Assembly: GCA_020344375.1 (NCBI GenBank)
Contig: CP070823.1
Location: 2,215,776-2,269,756, forward strand
Direction: 5' to 3'
Source: Gemmatimonadota bacterium
GTDB taxonomy: Bacteria; Gemmatimonadota; Gemmatimonadetes; Palauibacterales; KS3-K002
Length of the DNA stretch: 53,981 nt
Of this stretch, positions 25,323-33,725 are shown in pieces. The first letter of the stretch is position 1. Every line of letters begins with the position of its first letter. Under the pieces are notes generated by a model. It was given only the letters and a program-made list of their open reading frames with translations, ran no database searches and was not told where the DNA came from. The translations under genes and the position numbers were made by a program.

Positions 25323-26113
25323 GGATCGGGCCCCCCGGCGGCAGCTCCATCTTTCCAGGCCGACACCGCGTCTGCCCGTCGGCCCACCTGATAGCGCGCT
25401 CGACCCAGCTGGAAGTACGCTTCGCTCAGCGTGGGGCTCAGGTCCACGGTCTCCAGGAAGAACGATTCGGCATCGCTGTACATCTCCCGCGCCAGGTAGA
25501 CGAGGCCGAGATAGTAGCGACCGTAGAGCATGGCCCGGCGATCCGCTGCGCTGCGGACCGCTTTGGACAGATGCTCGATCGCCTCTCCGTAGATCCCTTT
25601 CTGTAGGCAAATGAATCCAAGGTTCAGGCGCGTCAGAACGTCGTCCGGGCTCACTACCAGGACGTGCTGATAAGTGAGGGCCGCCTCGTCATAGTCCCGC
25701 GACAGCGTCTGCGCCCACCCCAAGCACGATAGAGCCTCCAGGTCGTCCGGCGCCAGTCGCAGAGCTCGCCTCAGGATCTGCCTAGCAGTCTCATAGTCGC
25801 CCGCCGTTATACAGTTCCAACCTTGCTCGAGGAGGCCACCCAGCTCGCCGCCGCGCCGCGCCGGTGCCGCTGGCGCCAGAGCCGGGGCCAGGCCGGCAGG
25901 TTCGTCGGGCCGCACGTCGTATCGCTCTATCAGGCGTGTCAGATCCTCGCGAAGCCCGGCCAGCTGCCGCTCGAGCCATGTGAGGCTGTCGTCGAGCTCC
26001 GCGACCGCCGCGCCGAGCCGGGCACGCTCCTGCTCGCTGCCGGCCCGCTCAAGCGCTGCCTCCAGCTCACGGATTCGCGCGCGCTGCGACACGAGGGGAT
26101 CTTTCCCCTTCAA
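25238..26113 (-). CDS. TPR protein with N-terminal coiled coil
   Basis: A 291-residue soluble protein. Residues about 5-70 form a heptad-rich coiled coil (IRELEAALERAGSEQERARL), then a Pro/Ala linker, then about five TPR units (for example ALRLAPDDLEALSCLGWAQT and VDLSPTLSEAYFQLGRARYQ). No signal peptide. It starts at a TTG whose overlap with the double-CheW stop is 4 nt (TTGA), so it belongs to the chemosensory operon. A protein-interaction adaptor is likely; partners cannot be read from the sequence. Confidence 0.75.
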   Translation of the reverse strand: MKGKDPLVSQRARIRELEAALERAGSEQERARLGAAVAELDDSLTWLERQLAGLREDLTRLIERYDVRPDEPAGLAPALAPAAPARRGGELGGLLEQGWNCITAGDYETARQILRRALRLAPDDLEALSCLGWAQTLSRDYDEAALTYQHVLVVSPDDVLTRLNLGFICLQKGIYGEAIEHLSKAVRSAADRRAMLYGRYYLGLVYLAREMYSDAESFFLETVDLSPTLSEAYFQLGRARYQVGRRADAVSAWKDGAAAGGPDPWARRCAEAARRVESGEPPDFDLSSPAA

Positions 26114-27105
26114 CGCTCTCTCTTCTTCGTACGGCGCCGAGCGCGCTTCTTGCCTCGTGACTCGCCAGCAGCCGCGGCCTTCTCGTCGCTGCGACTAACC
26201 GCCTTCTGCATCCTCTCCAGTGCAATCCGTTCTTTGGAGCTCAGAATCTCGTCCACATCAAGCAGGATGATCAACCGGTCCCCGAGCTGTGCGATCCCCT
26301 GTAGGAAACGGCCGGCCAGCCCTTTGAAGAACTCGGGAGGTGGGCTGAGGGCGTCATCCGGAATCGGCGTCACCCCTGGCACCTCGTCCACCATCAGGCC
26401 TGCCCGGCCGGCGCCCAGCGAGACGACCAGCAGTCGAGCGTCGAACTCCCGTTCACGCTCCGGCAAGCTGAAACGCTTGCGCATCTCGATGACCGGAACG
26501 AGTAATTCTCGCAGCCGCATGACGCCTTCAACGAAGTCGGGCGCTTTGGGCACGCCCCGCAGCTCAGGGACGTGGAGGACCTCGTGAACCTTCATGATAT
26601 CGATTCCGAATTCCTCACCCCCGACGCGGAAAGCCACGACCTGCAGCGGTTCCGAGGTCATTCGCTCTTCCCTCATGATTCTCCCCTTGCCCTCGACTCG
26701 TTCCGCTCGAGGTCCGAGCAGCGGTTCGGGATCGACGTAACGAAACAGTTCACCGTCGAGTTCGACTAGCCCTTCGGCGTGCCGCGGACCTCGCAGTGCG
26801 TGCACATCGGCCTGGACCACGTCGCCGAACGTCTCCACTCTCAGACCCAGAGGCCCGCCGGCAGCGCCAAGCACCAAGAGCACCGAGGTCTTCGCCTCGG
26901 GATCAAGGCGCTGCGCACCTTCGACGGCCCTGGCAAGCTCCAAGACGGGTATCCAGCGGCCTCGCACCAGAGCCAGGCCCAACCGGTCTTCGTCACTTCC
27001 CGGCAGGTCGTGGATGATCGGTCCGATCTCGACGACCTCGTTCACCATCTCCGCCGGCAGGGCATAGCGCGCTTCGCCAACGCGAAACGTGAGGAGGCTC
27101 GTCAC
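26110..27105 (-). CDS. Double CheW-domain coupling protein with basic tail
   Basis: A 331-residue protein with two CheW-like SH3-fold domains: one at about 1-125 (SLLTFRVGEARYALPAEMV) and one at about 150-300 (VVAFRVGGEEFGIDIMKVHE, with LRELLVPVIEMRKRF). The second keeps the features of a CheA/receptor-coupling CheW, though the usual NLRG is RLRE. The last 15 or so residues are highly basic (GKKRARRRTKKRER). The GTG at 27105 overlaps the cheB stop by 4 nt. Two internal ATGs (26676 and 26661) just before the second domain have good SD sequences, so a short single-CheW form may also be made. There is no receiver domain, so this is not CheV. Confidence 0.88.
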   Translation of the reverse strand: MTSLLTFRVGEARYALPAEMVNEVVEIGPIIHDLPGSDEDRLGLALVRGRWIPVLELARAVEGAQRLDPEAKTSVLLVLGAAGGPLGLRVETFGDVVQADVHALRGPRHAEGLVELDGELFRYVDPEPLLGPRAERVEGKGRIMREERMTSEPLQVVAFRVGGEEFGIDIMKVHEVLHVPELRGVPKAPDFVEGVMRLRELLVPVIEMRKRFSLPEREREFDARLLVVSLGAGRAGLMVDEVPGVTPIPDDALSPPPEFFKGLAGRFLQGIAQLGDRLIILLDVDEILSSKERIALERMQKAVSRSDEKAAAAGESRGKKRARRRTKKRER

Positions 27106-28193
27106 GGCCACTGCCTTGAGGCCGACGGTGAGAGCGAGCCGAGACACTCGATGATCACCCTCGGGATCTCCTCCAGCGGAACGACCTTCTCCACCGCACC
27201 TTCCTCCACCGCTCGGCCGGGCATCCCATACACCACGCTGGTGGCGCGATTCTGCGCCAGTGTGCGTCCGTTGACCGCCCGGATCGCCGTAAGCCCGGCG
27301 GCTCCGTCTCGCCCCATACCCGTCAGAACGACACCGACACAGCGCTCGGCGTAGGCGTCCGCGACGCTGGGGAACAACGCATCTGCGGCGGGACGCGTGC
27401 CCCAGATCAAGCCCCGCTGGTCGAGTGCGATCCTGACGTCGCGGTCCACCCTGCGGACACGCATGTGGAAGTCGCCCGGTGCGATCCAAACCTGGTTCCG
27501 TGCCACCGTTTCACCGCCCGAAGCCTCTGCAACAGGGATCGGCGACACCTGGCTGAGCCGCGTGGCCAGCGTGCGGGTGAAACCGGCAGGCATATGTTGC
27601 ACCACCAGCACCACCGCCCCGAGGTCCGCTGGTAGGGCTCCGAGGATGTATGTGAGCGCCCGTGGCCCTCCCGTGGAGGCGGCGATGGCGACAGCAGCGT
27701 CATTCCCGACGCTCGTTGGGCGAACCAGGCGAGGTTCTCGCTGCACCCGTTCACACAGCAGCGCTCCAATGTCGGCGGCGCACGCCGCCTGCAGCGCCTC
27801 GTAGAGACGAGGCTCGACCTTTGCCACATCGAAGGAGATCGGCCCAGACGGCTTGGCCACGAAGTCGACGGCGCCGAGATCAAGGGCACGCAATGCCGCC
27901 TCCGAGCCGGTTTCGGTATAGGCGGAGAGCACGACGATCGGTCGCGGACTCGACGACATCACGCGCTCCAGCACTCCAAAGCCGTCAAGCCTGGGCATCT
28001 CGATGTCCAGAGTCACGACGTCAGGCTCCAGCTCATCGATACGCCGCAGCGCCTCCTGTCCGTCAGCGGCGACCCCGACTACTCGAAATCCGGGAAAACG
28101 CCCGATCATGTCGGAGATCATGCGCCGCATGAAGACGCTGTCATCGACCACTAACACGTCAGCAGTCCCGCCGGCCAGTTTAGATCTCGACAT
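27102..28193 (-). CDS. cheB: Chemoreceptor methylesterase/deamidase CheB
   Basis: CheB removes methyl groups from receptors, adjusting adaptation when phosphorylated by CheA. The N-terminal receiver domain has VVDDS and the phospho-acceptor Asp in VTLDIEMP; the C-terminal esterase has the catalytic serine in AASTGGP, histidine in VQHMP and aspartate in GMGRDGA. At 363 residues it is full length. It overlaps cheD by 14 nt. Its substrate receptor is not encoded in the window. Confidence 0.97.
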   Translation of the reverse strand: MSRSKLAGGTADVLVVDDSVFMRRMISDMIGRFPGFRVVGVAADGQEALRRIDELEPDVVTLDIEMPRLDGFGVLERVMSSSPRPIVVLSAYTETGSEAALRALDLGAVDFVAKPSGPISFDVAKVEPRLYEALQAACAADIGALLCERVQREPRLVRPTSVGNDAAVAIAASTGGPRALTYILGALPADLGAVVLVVQHMPAGFTRTLATRLSQVSPIPVAEASGGETVARNQVWIAPGDFHMRVRRVDRDVRIALDQRGLIWGTRPAADALFPSVADAYAERCVGVVLTGMGRDGAAGLTAIRAVNGRTLAQNRATSVVYGMPGRAVEEGAVEKVVPLEEIPRVIIECLGSLSPSASRQWP

Positions 28194-28659
28194 CGCTGTT
28201 ACCCTGCGATGAGACCACGACTCGCCCGTCGCTCAAATCGAATTCGATCGAGCGACCGCGTCCTCCACCGACCGCCTCGCCGATGATCGGGATATCGTGC
28301 TCAGCAAGTATCGCACGCGCCGCATCCACATTGCGCTCACCAATGTTGCTCTGACTCTCAGAGACCAGTTCCTGAAACATGCAAGCTCCGCCTACGAGGC
28401 GTGCCGTGATTCGCCCACGCTCGGCTCCCGCAGACTCGAGCTCGTCCAGCAAGTCCGGTATTGCGGTCGTCGCACACCTGCCGCGCCGATCCGATTGCGA
28501 TGAGTAGGTCGGGTCTGGCAGCAGTACATGTGCGAGCCCGCCGAGCCGGCTGCCCTCGTCGTAGAGCACGATGACAATGCACGAGCCGACTCCGAGGACG
28601 GACAGGATCCCCTCGGCTTTCCGAATACGCTGCTCACCAGCTGGTACGAACTCCCTCAC
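28180..28659 (-). CDS. cheD: Chemoreceptor glutamine deamidase CheD
   Basis: CheD deamidates glutamines in chemoreceptors and can pair with CheC. The catalytic cysteine lies in LGVGSCIVIVLYD (about residue 27) and the histidine in GLAHVLLPD. The C-terminal half has RLVGGACMF and the region reading SIEFDLSDGRVVV. It is 159 residues, normal for the family. GTG start overlapping the cheR stop by 4 nt. Confidence 0.95.
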   Translation of the reverse strand: MREFVPAGEQRIRKAEGILSVLGVGSCIVIVLYDEGSRLGGLAHVLLPDPTYSSQSDRRGRCATTAIPDLLDELESAGAERGRITARLVGGACMFQELVSESQSNIGERNVDAARAILAEHDIPIIGEAVGGGRGRSIEFDLSDGRVVVSSQGNSDVEI

Positions 28660-29459
28660 CGTTTCCTGTAGATCCTCTCTCGCGCATCGACGACGTCGAA
28701 GAGGGGGCGCATCTCTGCGCCCAGCGTCTCCACACGGCCTAGCACCAGGTAGCCCCCCGACCGCAAGACCTCCGCGAAGGTATCGAAGACTCGGCTCTGC
28801 GCGGGTCGGTCCAGGTAGATCAGCAAGTTGCGGCAGAGGATCAGATCGGCGTCGAAATTCGGGCGCGTCCCGAGGATGTCCAACTGCTGGAATTCCACTC
28901 CCGAGCGTATCGGCTCCTTGAGGCGAAACTCTTCACCGGCCGTGAACCACCGTCGGCGCAGCGCCAGCGGTGTCTCGGAGAGGGCGACCTCTGGGTAGGT
29001 GGCCGCGCGCGCCGCCTCCAGGCTGCGGTTATCGATGTCACTGCCGACGATGCGGACGCCGTCCCAGCTGTCTCTGCCGTGCGCCGCGAGCCATTCCCAC
29101 ACGAGAATGGCCAGGCTGTACGCCTCTTCACCGGCTGCCGAGCCCGCACTCCACATGACGAGTGGTTCTTGCTGCAGCAGCAGTGCGGGCAGCACCTGCT
29201 TCCTTATGACGGCCCAGGTCTCTGGATTGCGGAAGAACTTGCTGACGCTGATGGTCAGCACGCGCAGTAGGCGATCGTACTCGGCGGGGTCCGCGTCAAG
29301 GAGCGCTGCATAGTCTGCGGGCGTCGCGACGCCTCGAGCCCGCATGCGCACCGCGACCCGGCGCCGCAGGCACTTCTGGCGATAGAGGTTCCCGCGGAAC
29401 CCGCGCTCACGCTCGAGCTTGGCGAAGAGTCCCGCGTACGCGGCATCATCGCTGCTCAC
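28656..29459 (-). CDS. cheR: Chemoreceptor methyltransferase CheR
   Basis: CheR methylates receptor glutamates with SAM. The N-terminal helical domain (about 1-75) includes YRQKCLRRRVAVRMRARG; the SAM-binding motif is WSAGSAAGEEAYSLA and the later motif ILCRNLLIYLD matches the family. The protein is 267 residues. Its GTG start overlaps the upstream PATAN-TPR gene by 14 nt. There is no fused TPR tail, unlike some CheR proteins. Confidence 0.96.
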   Translation of the reverse strand: MSSDDAAYAGLFAKLERERGFRGNLYRQKCLRRRVAVRMRARGVATPADYAALLDADPAEYDRLLRVLTISVSKFFRNPETWAVIRKQVLPALLLQQEPLVMWSAGSAAGEEAYSLAILVWEWLAAHGRDSWDGVRIVGSDIDNRSLEAARAATYPEVALSETPLALRRRWFTAGEEFRLKEPIRSGVEFQQLDILGTRPNFDADLILCRNLLIYLDRPAQSRVFDTFAEVLRSGGYLVLGRVETLGAEMRPLFDVVDARERIYRKR

Positions 29460-31080
29460 CGGCAGCGCCCCTCACGAATTCCAGGTTCGTGCGCACTACA
29501 TCGTTGGCGGGATTGAGCTCCAAGGCGCGCGTCCACATCTCGATGGCCCGCTCGCGCGCTCGGCTCTTGTAGTAGACGTTGCCCAGCTTGGCGTAGGCGT
29601 CGTCCCCCAGATCGGGATCCGCTCTCAGCGCCCGCTCGTACGCCTCCGTCGCCTGATCGTAGCGTCCCTCGCGGTACAGCAGGTCGCCCAGGTTCTTGGA
29701 TGCCTGCGCAAGGCTGGGGTCCTGCCCGAACGCCTGCTCGTAGAGCTCACGGGCACGGTCTAGTTTGCCGTTCCTCTCCCGAATGACACCAGCGTTGTTC
29801 GCCAACGCCGCAGAGCTCGCGTGCCTTCCCACGCCCTCCTCTGCCACCTTCACTGCTGACTCAAGATCGGCTGACATGGCCTCGGCCAGAGCCCGGGTCG
29901 AGTAGTAGAGTGGCGGTAACGCATCCTCCACCGCCTCCGCATAGCTGTCGAGCGCCCCGTGCGCCGCCGCCGGATCGCCCAGCTTCAGCAGGAGCAGTGC
30001 CTTACAGAGGTGGAGCTGCGGGTGCGTCTTCACTCGCTGCAGCCCCTCATCCAGCACCGCCACCGCTTCAACCGTCTTGCCCAACGAGCCCAGCACCAGC
30101 GCCAGGTTGTTGTAGGCCGCCGGCTGCCGGCCGCCGCGCTCGATGACCTCCCGCAATTTCGCCTCCGCGGGCTCCAGATGACCTTGGCGCAGCGCCACTA
30201 GCCCCAAGTAGAACTCCGCATCCAGAGCCTGAGGGTCCAGCTCCAGCACTCGTTTGAGCTCTCTCACGGCCTCGTCGAACATCGCGGTCTTGTAGAACGC
30301 CACGCCCAGGTTCCGGTGCTCGTCCACTCGTGCGCCTGTGTCCGCGCGTGCTGTCTCGCGCTCGCGTCGTCCCGCCCTGCGCACCAGTCCCACCGTGATC
30401 AGAGCGTAGAGCGCCTTCCCAACCTCGAACTCAGGCAGCGCGGTCTCCTCCACGATGTCCCAGCCGCTGTGCTTTCCATCCAGTAGGGGAAGGATCTTCT
30501 CCTGCTCTTCGGTGAGATTGAGTGTGGAGATGGATGCCGACCGATCGGAATCCAGTGTGAAGGTGAGCTCGAGCGACGGTACCTTCTTCTCGATCTGACC
30601 CCACTCGTCCACGCGGCGTGCGCCCTCAAGCAGCAGGCTCTCAGGATCAATGGACACCAAGATCGATTCCCGCTCCGGTCGCTGCCCAGGCTCGAAGTAG
30701 AACGTGCCCTGGCTCCAGGTGAACAGGTGGTAGACGGCTTCTTCGATCTGGTGGCGCACCCACTTGTGGAGCGTGGTCTGATCGATGAAACCTTTGTCCT
30801 TGAGGATCTCGCCGAGTCGCCGGCCGTCACGTGCCTTGCTCTGCTCCTCGATCGCGTCATCCAGATGCTCACGCGTTATTACCTTCTCGCGGACCAGGAT
30901 GTCACCGAGCCGGTCACGCCGGTTAAGCAGGGAGGCGTAGATGATGCGGCCCTCTTCGAAGTAGATGTAGCCAAAGCTCTGGCGGTCCGTTACCGATAGG
31001 CAGCCCGTCTTGCCCCCCATGGTCAAGAGCTGAAGGACGTCGGGCAGGCTGGCTTCCTTGAGGCTACCCTTGATGGCCAT
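29446..31080 (-). CDS. PATAN/DUF4388 domain protein with C-terminal TPRs
   Basis: A 544-residue soluble protein. The N-terminal DUF4388/PATAN domain starts IKGSLKEASLPDVLQLLTM and includes GKTGCLSV and YIYFEEGRIIYA; it continues with an annex (GEILKDKGFIDQTTLHKWVR, GTFYFEP) to about residue 165. The rest is about eight TPR units. PATAN domains occur with response regulators in cyanobacteria, where some act on the type IV pilus motor; that is family knowledge, not shown here. I place the start at the ATG at 31080, which overlaps the end of the DnaA-like gene. Similar in design to the PATAN-TPR protein at 34515-35648. Confidence 0.82.
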   Translation of the reverse strand: MAIKGSLKEASLPDVLQLLTMGGKTGCLSVTDRQSFGYIYFEEGRIIYASLLNRRDRLGDILVREKVITREHLDDAIEEQSKARDGRRLGEILKDKGFIDQTTLHKWVRHQIEEAVYHLFTWSQGTFYFEPGQRPERESILVSIDPESLLLEGARRVDEWGQIEKKVPSLELTFTLDSDRSASISTLNLTEEQEKILPLLDGKHSGWDIVEETALPEFEVGKALYALITVGLVRRAGRRERETARADTGARVDEHRNLGVAFYKTAMFDEAVRELKRVLELDPQALDAEFYLGLVALRQGHLEPAEAKLREVIERGGRQPAAYNNLALVLGSLGKTVEAVAVLDEGLQRVKTHPQLHLCKALLLLKLGDPAAAHGALDSYAEAVEDALPPLYYSTRALAEAMSADLESAVKVAEEGVGRHASSAALANNAGVIRERNGKLDRARELYEQAFGQDPSLAQASKNLGDLLYREGRYDQATEAYERALRADPDLGDDAYAKLGNVYYKSRARERAIEMWTRALELNPANDVVRTNLEFVRGAAGEQR

Positions 31081-32242
31081 CGTCCCAGTTCTCCACAAGA
31101 AGCTCTTCGATCACGGGCCAATCCCACACGACCTTCTCGGAATCGAAGAAGAAATCATCGACGGCGAGATTGGCCCGACGCGCCTCTGCGAGCAGTCCTC
31201 GGAGTTCCTCGATGCGATCCGGGTCCCTGAACGACATTTCCGACGGCAGCTCGGCTTCCAGGCGTGAGAACTCCTCCTCGATCGCCTTCAGGGTGGCGAC
31301 ATCGCGTTCGTACGCAGCTATCACCTGTTGGGCGTCCACGATTTCATCCCCATCGAGGTAGGTCTCCAGCCGCTTGGTCAGATAGCTCTCGCCTCCCCAC
31401 TTCAGAATCGCGCGCGCCAGATCCTCTCGCCATTGCGGTGCCCCGAGGGCTTCCTCTACTGCAGACGACACATCGCTGAGGAAATCATCGAACTCGCTCG
31501 TCTCCCGTTCCTGAGCCTCCGCCAACCAGGGCAGTTCCGGGTCGCTGATCACGTCCGCGAGCAGCCGGTCCACCTCGTCCGCTTGGATCTCCCGCTTGGC
31601 CGCCTTCTGGGCCGCCAGCACACGGTTGAGTGCCCCCTTCAGCTGACGCACGTTCTCGATCGCGGAGCGGGCGATCGTCTCGATAACCTCCGGGCGCAGA
31701 GTCGCCCCGAGCGCACCGAGGCGGAGTTCCAGTATCGCCCGGCGTGTCTCAAGCACCGGGCGACCGATGTCAACCACGAGGCCGCCGCTGAACCTGGAGA
31801 GCAAACGATCGTCCAGTTCGCCCAGCTCCAGGGGTGGCCGGTCGCAGGCCAGGGCAACCTGCTTGCCGGCCATCAGCAGGTGATCCAACAGATGGAAGAG
31901 GGAGTGGTGGCTCTCGGTGTGGTGCCCGAGGAATTGCAGATCGTCGATGAGCAGGATCTCCGCATCGTGATAGGACGTTGCAGCTTCGGCTTCCGCCGCC
32001 AGATGCCGCAGCAACTGTTCGACGGCGGTGTAAACCACGCGCATGCCCGGCTGGAGATCCTGGGCGCGATTGGCAATCGCCACCAGCAGGTGCGTCTTGC
32101 CGAGGCCGGTGTCGCTGTAGATGAACAGGGGGTTGTACGACGAGCCCGGTGACTCCGCCGCGGTGCGTGCCGCCTCCCAGGCCAACCGGTTCTCCGGCCC
32201 GACCACGAAGGAGGCGAAGGTCATGCTGGTGTCAACGGCCAC
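31064..32242 (-). CDS. DnaA-like AAA+ ATPase lacking the DnaA DNA-binding domain
   Basis: Residues about 5-230 match DnaA domain III: FASFVVGPENRL entry, Walker A SDTGLGKT (43-50), Walker B ILLIDD (96-101), sensor 1 CDRPP (133-137), box VII DRLLSRF with an arginine-finger candidate, and sensor 2 NVRQLKGALNRV (197-208). The N-terminal DnaA domain I is absent. In place of domain IV there is an unrelated acidic, helical region of about 160 residues with a coiled-coil-like stretch; no DHTTV-type helix-turn-helix is seen. The gene lies between mglA (11-nt overlap) and a PATAN-TPR gene inside the chemosensory operon, so a role in replication initiation is unlikely. Function unknown; an ATP-driven assembly or switching factor for the GTPase module is a reasonable guess. 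GTG start; ATG at 32224 is an alternative. Confidence 0.85.
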   Translation of the reverse strand: MAVDTSMTFASFVVGPENRLAWEAARTAAESPGSSYNPLFIYSDTGLGKTHLLVAIANRAQDLQPGMRVVYTAVEQLLRHLAAEAEAATSYHDAEILLIDDLQFLGHHTESHHSLFHLLDHLLMAGKQVALACDRPPLELGELDDRLLSRFSGGLVVDIGRPVLETRRAILELRLGALGATLRPEVIETIARSAIENVRQLKGALNRVLAAQKAAKREIQADEVDRLLADVISDPELPWLAEAQERETSEFDDFLSDVSSAVEEALGAPQWREDLARAILKWGGESYLTKRLETYLDGDEIVDAQQVIAAYERDVATLKAIEEEFSRLEAELPSEMSFRDPDRIEELRGLLAEARRANLAVDDFFFDSEKVVWDWPVIEELLVENWDDGHQG

Positions 32243-32870
32243 GGCTACCGATACGCTCCCCGTTCTTCAGTTCGAACGACACATCAAGCTTGCTCGCCAG
32301 CTTCCTCAGCACGCCCTCGCTCGCTGACCTCAGGGTATCGAAAACCCCCTCCCCCAAGAGAGCCGACGCGGGGTAGCTTGGGACATTCCGGAAGTTCAAC
32401 TCCTCCTCAAGGCGCTCAATGCTCAGAACGTTGGGCAGATCGCGTTTGTTGTACTGAATCACGACCGGGATGTCCCGGATGTCGATTCCGTGCTCAAGCA
32501 GGTTCTCCTGCAAGTTTCTGAACGACTCGATGTCTGCTTCGAGCTGCGACTTCTGGCTGTCGGCCACGAACACGACTCCGTCTGCCCCCTGCAACACGAG
32601 TTTGCGGGTGGCGTTGTAGTACACCTGGCCCGGGACGGTGTAGAGCTGGAAGCGGGTGGTGAAGCCGGAGATCTGGCCAAGTTCGATCGGGAGGAAGTCG
32701 AAGAAGAGCGTACGGTCAGTTTCCGTGGCCAGGGAGACCATCTCGCCTTTGCGATCCCAGGGCACTCGACTGTGGATATACTGCAGGTTCGTCGTCTTAC
32801 CAGACCGCCCTGGCCCGTAGTAGACGATCTTGCAGGTTATCTCTCGGGTTGCGTAGTTCACCAGCGACAT
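32232..32870 (-). CDS. mglA: MglA-type small Ras-like GTPase
   Basis: MglA proteins are small GTPases that set front-rear polarity for gliding and type IV pili. The P-loop is GPGRSGKTT (19-27), the switch regions include TETDRTLFFDF and LYTVPGQVYY, and the base-specificity motif NKRD is at 141-144. Arg53 and Gln82 fall where the intrinsic catalytic arginine and glutamine of Myxococcus MglA lie, and TVPGQ replaces the DxxGQ of Ras. It is 212 residues with a short charged C-terminal tail. It begins 2 nt after the MglB-like gene. Its place in a cheA operon suggests that the CheA pathway controls polarity reversal. Confidence 0.95.
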   Translation of the reverse strand: MSLVNYATREITCKIVYYGPGRSGKTTNLQYIHSRVPWDRKGEMVSLATETDRTLFFDFLPIELGQISGFTTRFQLYTVPGQVYYNATRKLVLQGADGVVFVADSQKSQLEADIESFRNLQENLLEHGIDIRDIPVVIQYNKRDLPNVLSIERLEEELNFRNVPSYPASALLGEGVFDTLRSASEGVLRKLASKLDVSFELKNGERIGSRGR

Positions 32871-32872
32871 GA

Positions 32873-33361
32873 TCAGCCGCCAATCAGGTCTTGGAAGAAC
32901 CGATCAAGGCTGCTCTCCAACTCAGCCTCGAACTCCCTGGAGCTCACCGAAGAGCGTGCTGCGTCCATCGCCGGTAGCTGCCGTATCCGCCTCGCGAAGT
33001 CCTCGAAGAAGACCCGCACTAGACCGATCGAGGAGCTGTCGTCGAAGACGGTCACGAGCATCAGTTCACCGGCACCCGAATCGAAACGCCCGAGGAACAG
33101 CTGCCGCAACTGGCCGGCATGGTGCAGGTGCTCGAAGTGATCCTCACCGAGTTGGCCGGCAAGTGCACGGCTCGATGCGTTGATGCCCGCTGCAAGGGCC
33201 GCCACTCCGATGAGATCGTAGAACCGGTCAAATCCGTGCTGGGCAAGCACCTGACCGCTCCGATTGATCAGCACGGCCAACCTGACGCCCGAGTCTCGAA
33301 CGAACTGCTCGAGTGGACCCTCGAAAGCATTCTGTATCTCCCGGAGGTCAAGGCGTTCCAC
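32873..33361 (-). CDS. Roadblock/LC7 protein, probable MglB-like GTPase-activating partner
   Basis: A 162-residue soluble protein with a Roadblock/LC7 fold (AVLINRSGQVLAQHG, then GVAALAAGINASSRAL and LGEDHFEHLHH) and a helical C-terminal extension. MglB homodimers of this fold stimulate MglA GTP hydrolysis; adjacency to mglA makes that the best call. The sequence is divergent enough that I do not give the symbol. GTG start with a weak SD, just after the preceding roadblock gene. Confidence 0.8.
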   Translation of the reverse strand: MERLDLREIQNAFEGPLEQFVRDSGVRLAVLINRSGQVLAQHGFDRFYDLIGVAALAAGINASSRALAGQLGEDHFEHLHHAGQLRQLFLGRFDSGAGELMLVTVFDDSSSIGLVRVFFEDFARRIRQLPAMDAARSSVSSREFEAELESSLDRFFQDLIGG

Positions 33362-33365
33362 TCTA

Positions 33366-33725
33366 CTACCGTCCCGCCTTTACCAGCTTCTTCGCGGCGC
33401 GGCGAACTGCGAGCCGCGCCTGGCCGGCGTTGGCGCGTCGTTCAAGCACAGCCATGAGCGCGAGGTCGTCCTTCCCTGCGATCAAGATCCTTCCCTGCTC
33501 AGCTTCGAGCTCCAGCGTGCGTCCCTGCCCTCTCCTCGCGCCGGTCGCGCGGCAGGCACGCCGGTAGAGCGACGCCGCCAGGGCGGCCACAGCCTCACCG
33601 TGGACCCCGACGTGGACGCGTCCGTCTACGACCAGGCCATCGCGTATCGCCACGACGAGCGCGCCACGAACGCCCGGAAACCTCATCACCTCATTCAGCA
33701 GCCCCTCGAAGGCACCTGTTCTCAT
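33366..33725 (-). CDS. Small Roadblock/LC7-like protein
   Basis: A 119-residue protein; LNEVMRFPGVRGALVVAIRD, then DGLVVDGR and GRILIAGKDDLALMAVL match the beta-alpha-beta pattern of a Roadblock/LC7 domain. The C-terminal 20 residues are basic (RRAAKKLVKAGR). It overlaps the TPR-roadblock gene by 4 nt and lies next to the MglB-like gene, so it may form heterodimers with one of them. The specific role is unknown. Confidence 0.72.
   Translation of the reverse strand: MRTGAFEGLLNEVMRFPGVRGALVVAIRDGLVVDGRVHVGVHGEAVAALAASLYRRACRATGARRGQGRTLELEAEQGRILIAGKDDLALMAVLERRANAGQARLAVRRAAKKLVKAGR

Noticed and set aside
25323-25610. Upstream extension of the gluzincin protease gene.
   Set aside because: It overlaps the TPR gene by nearly 300 nt in another frame and translates to Arg/Gly/Ser-rich sequence without homology.
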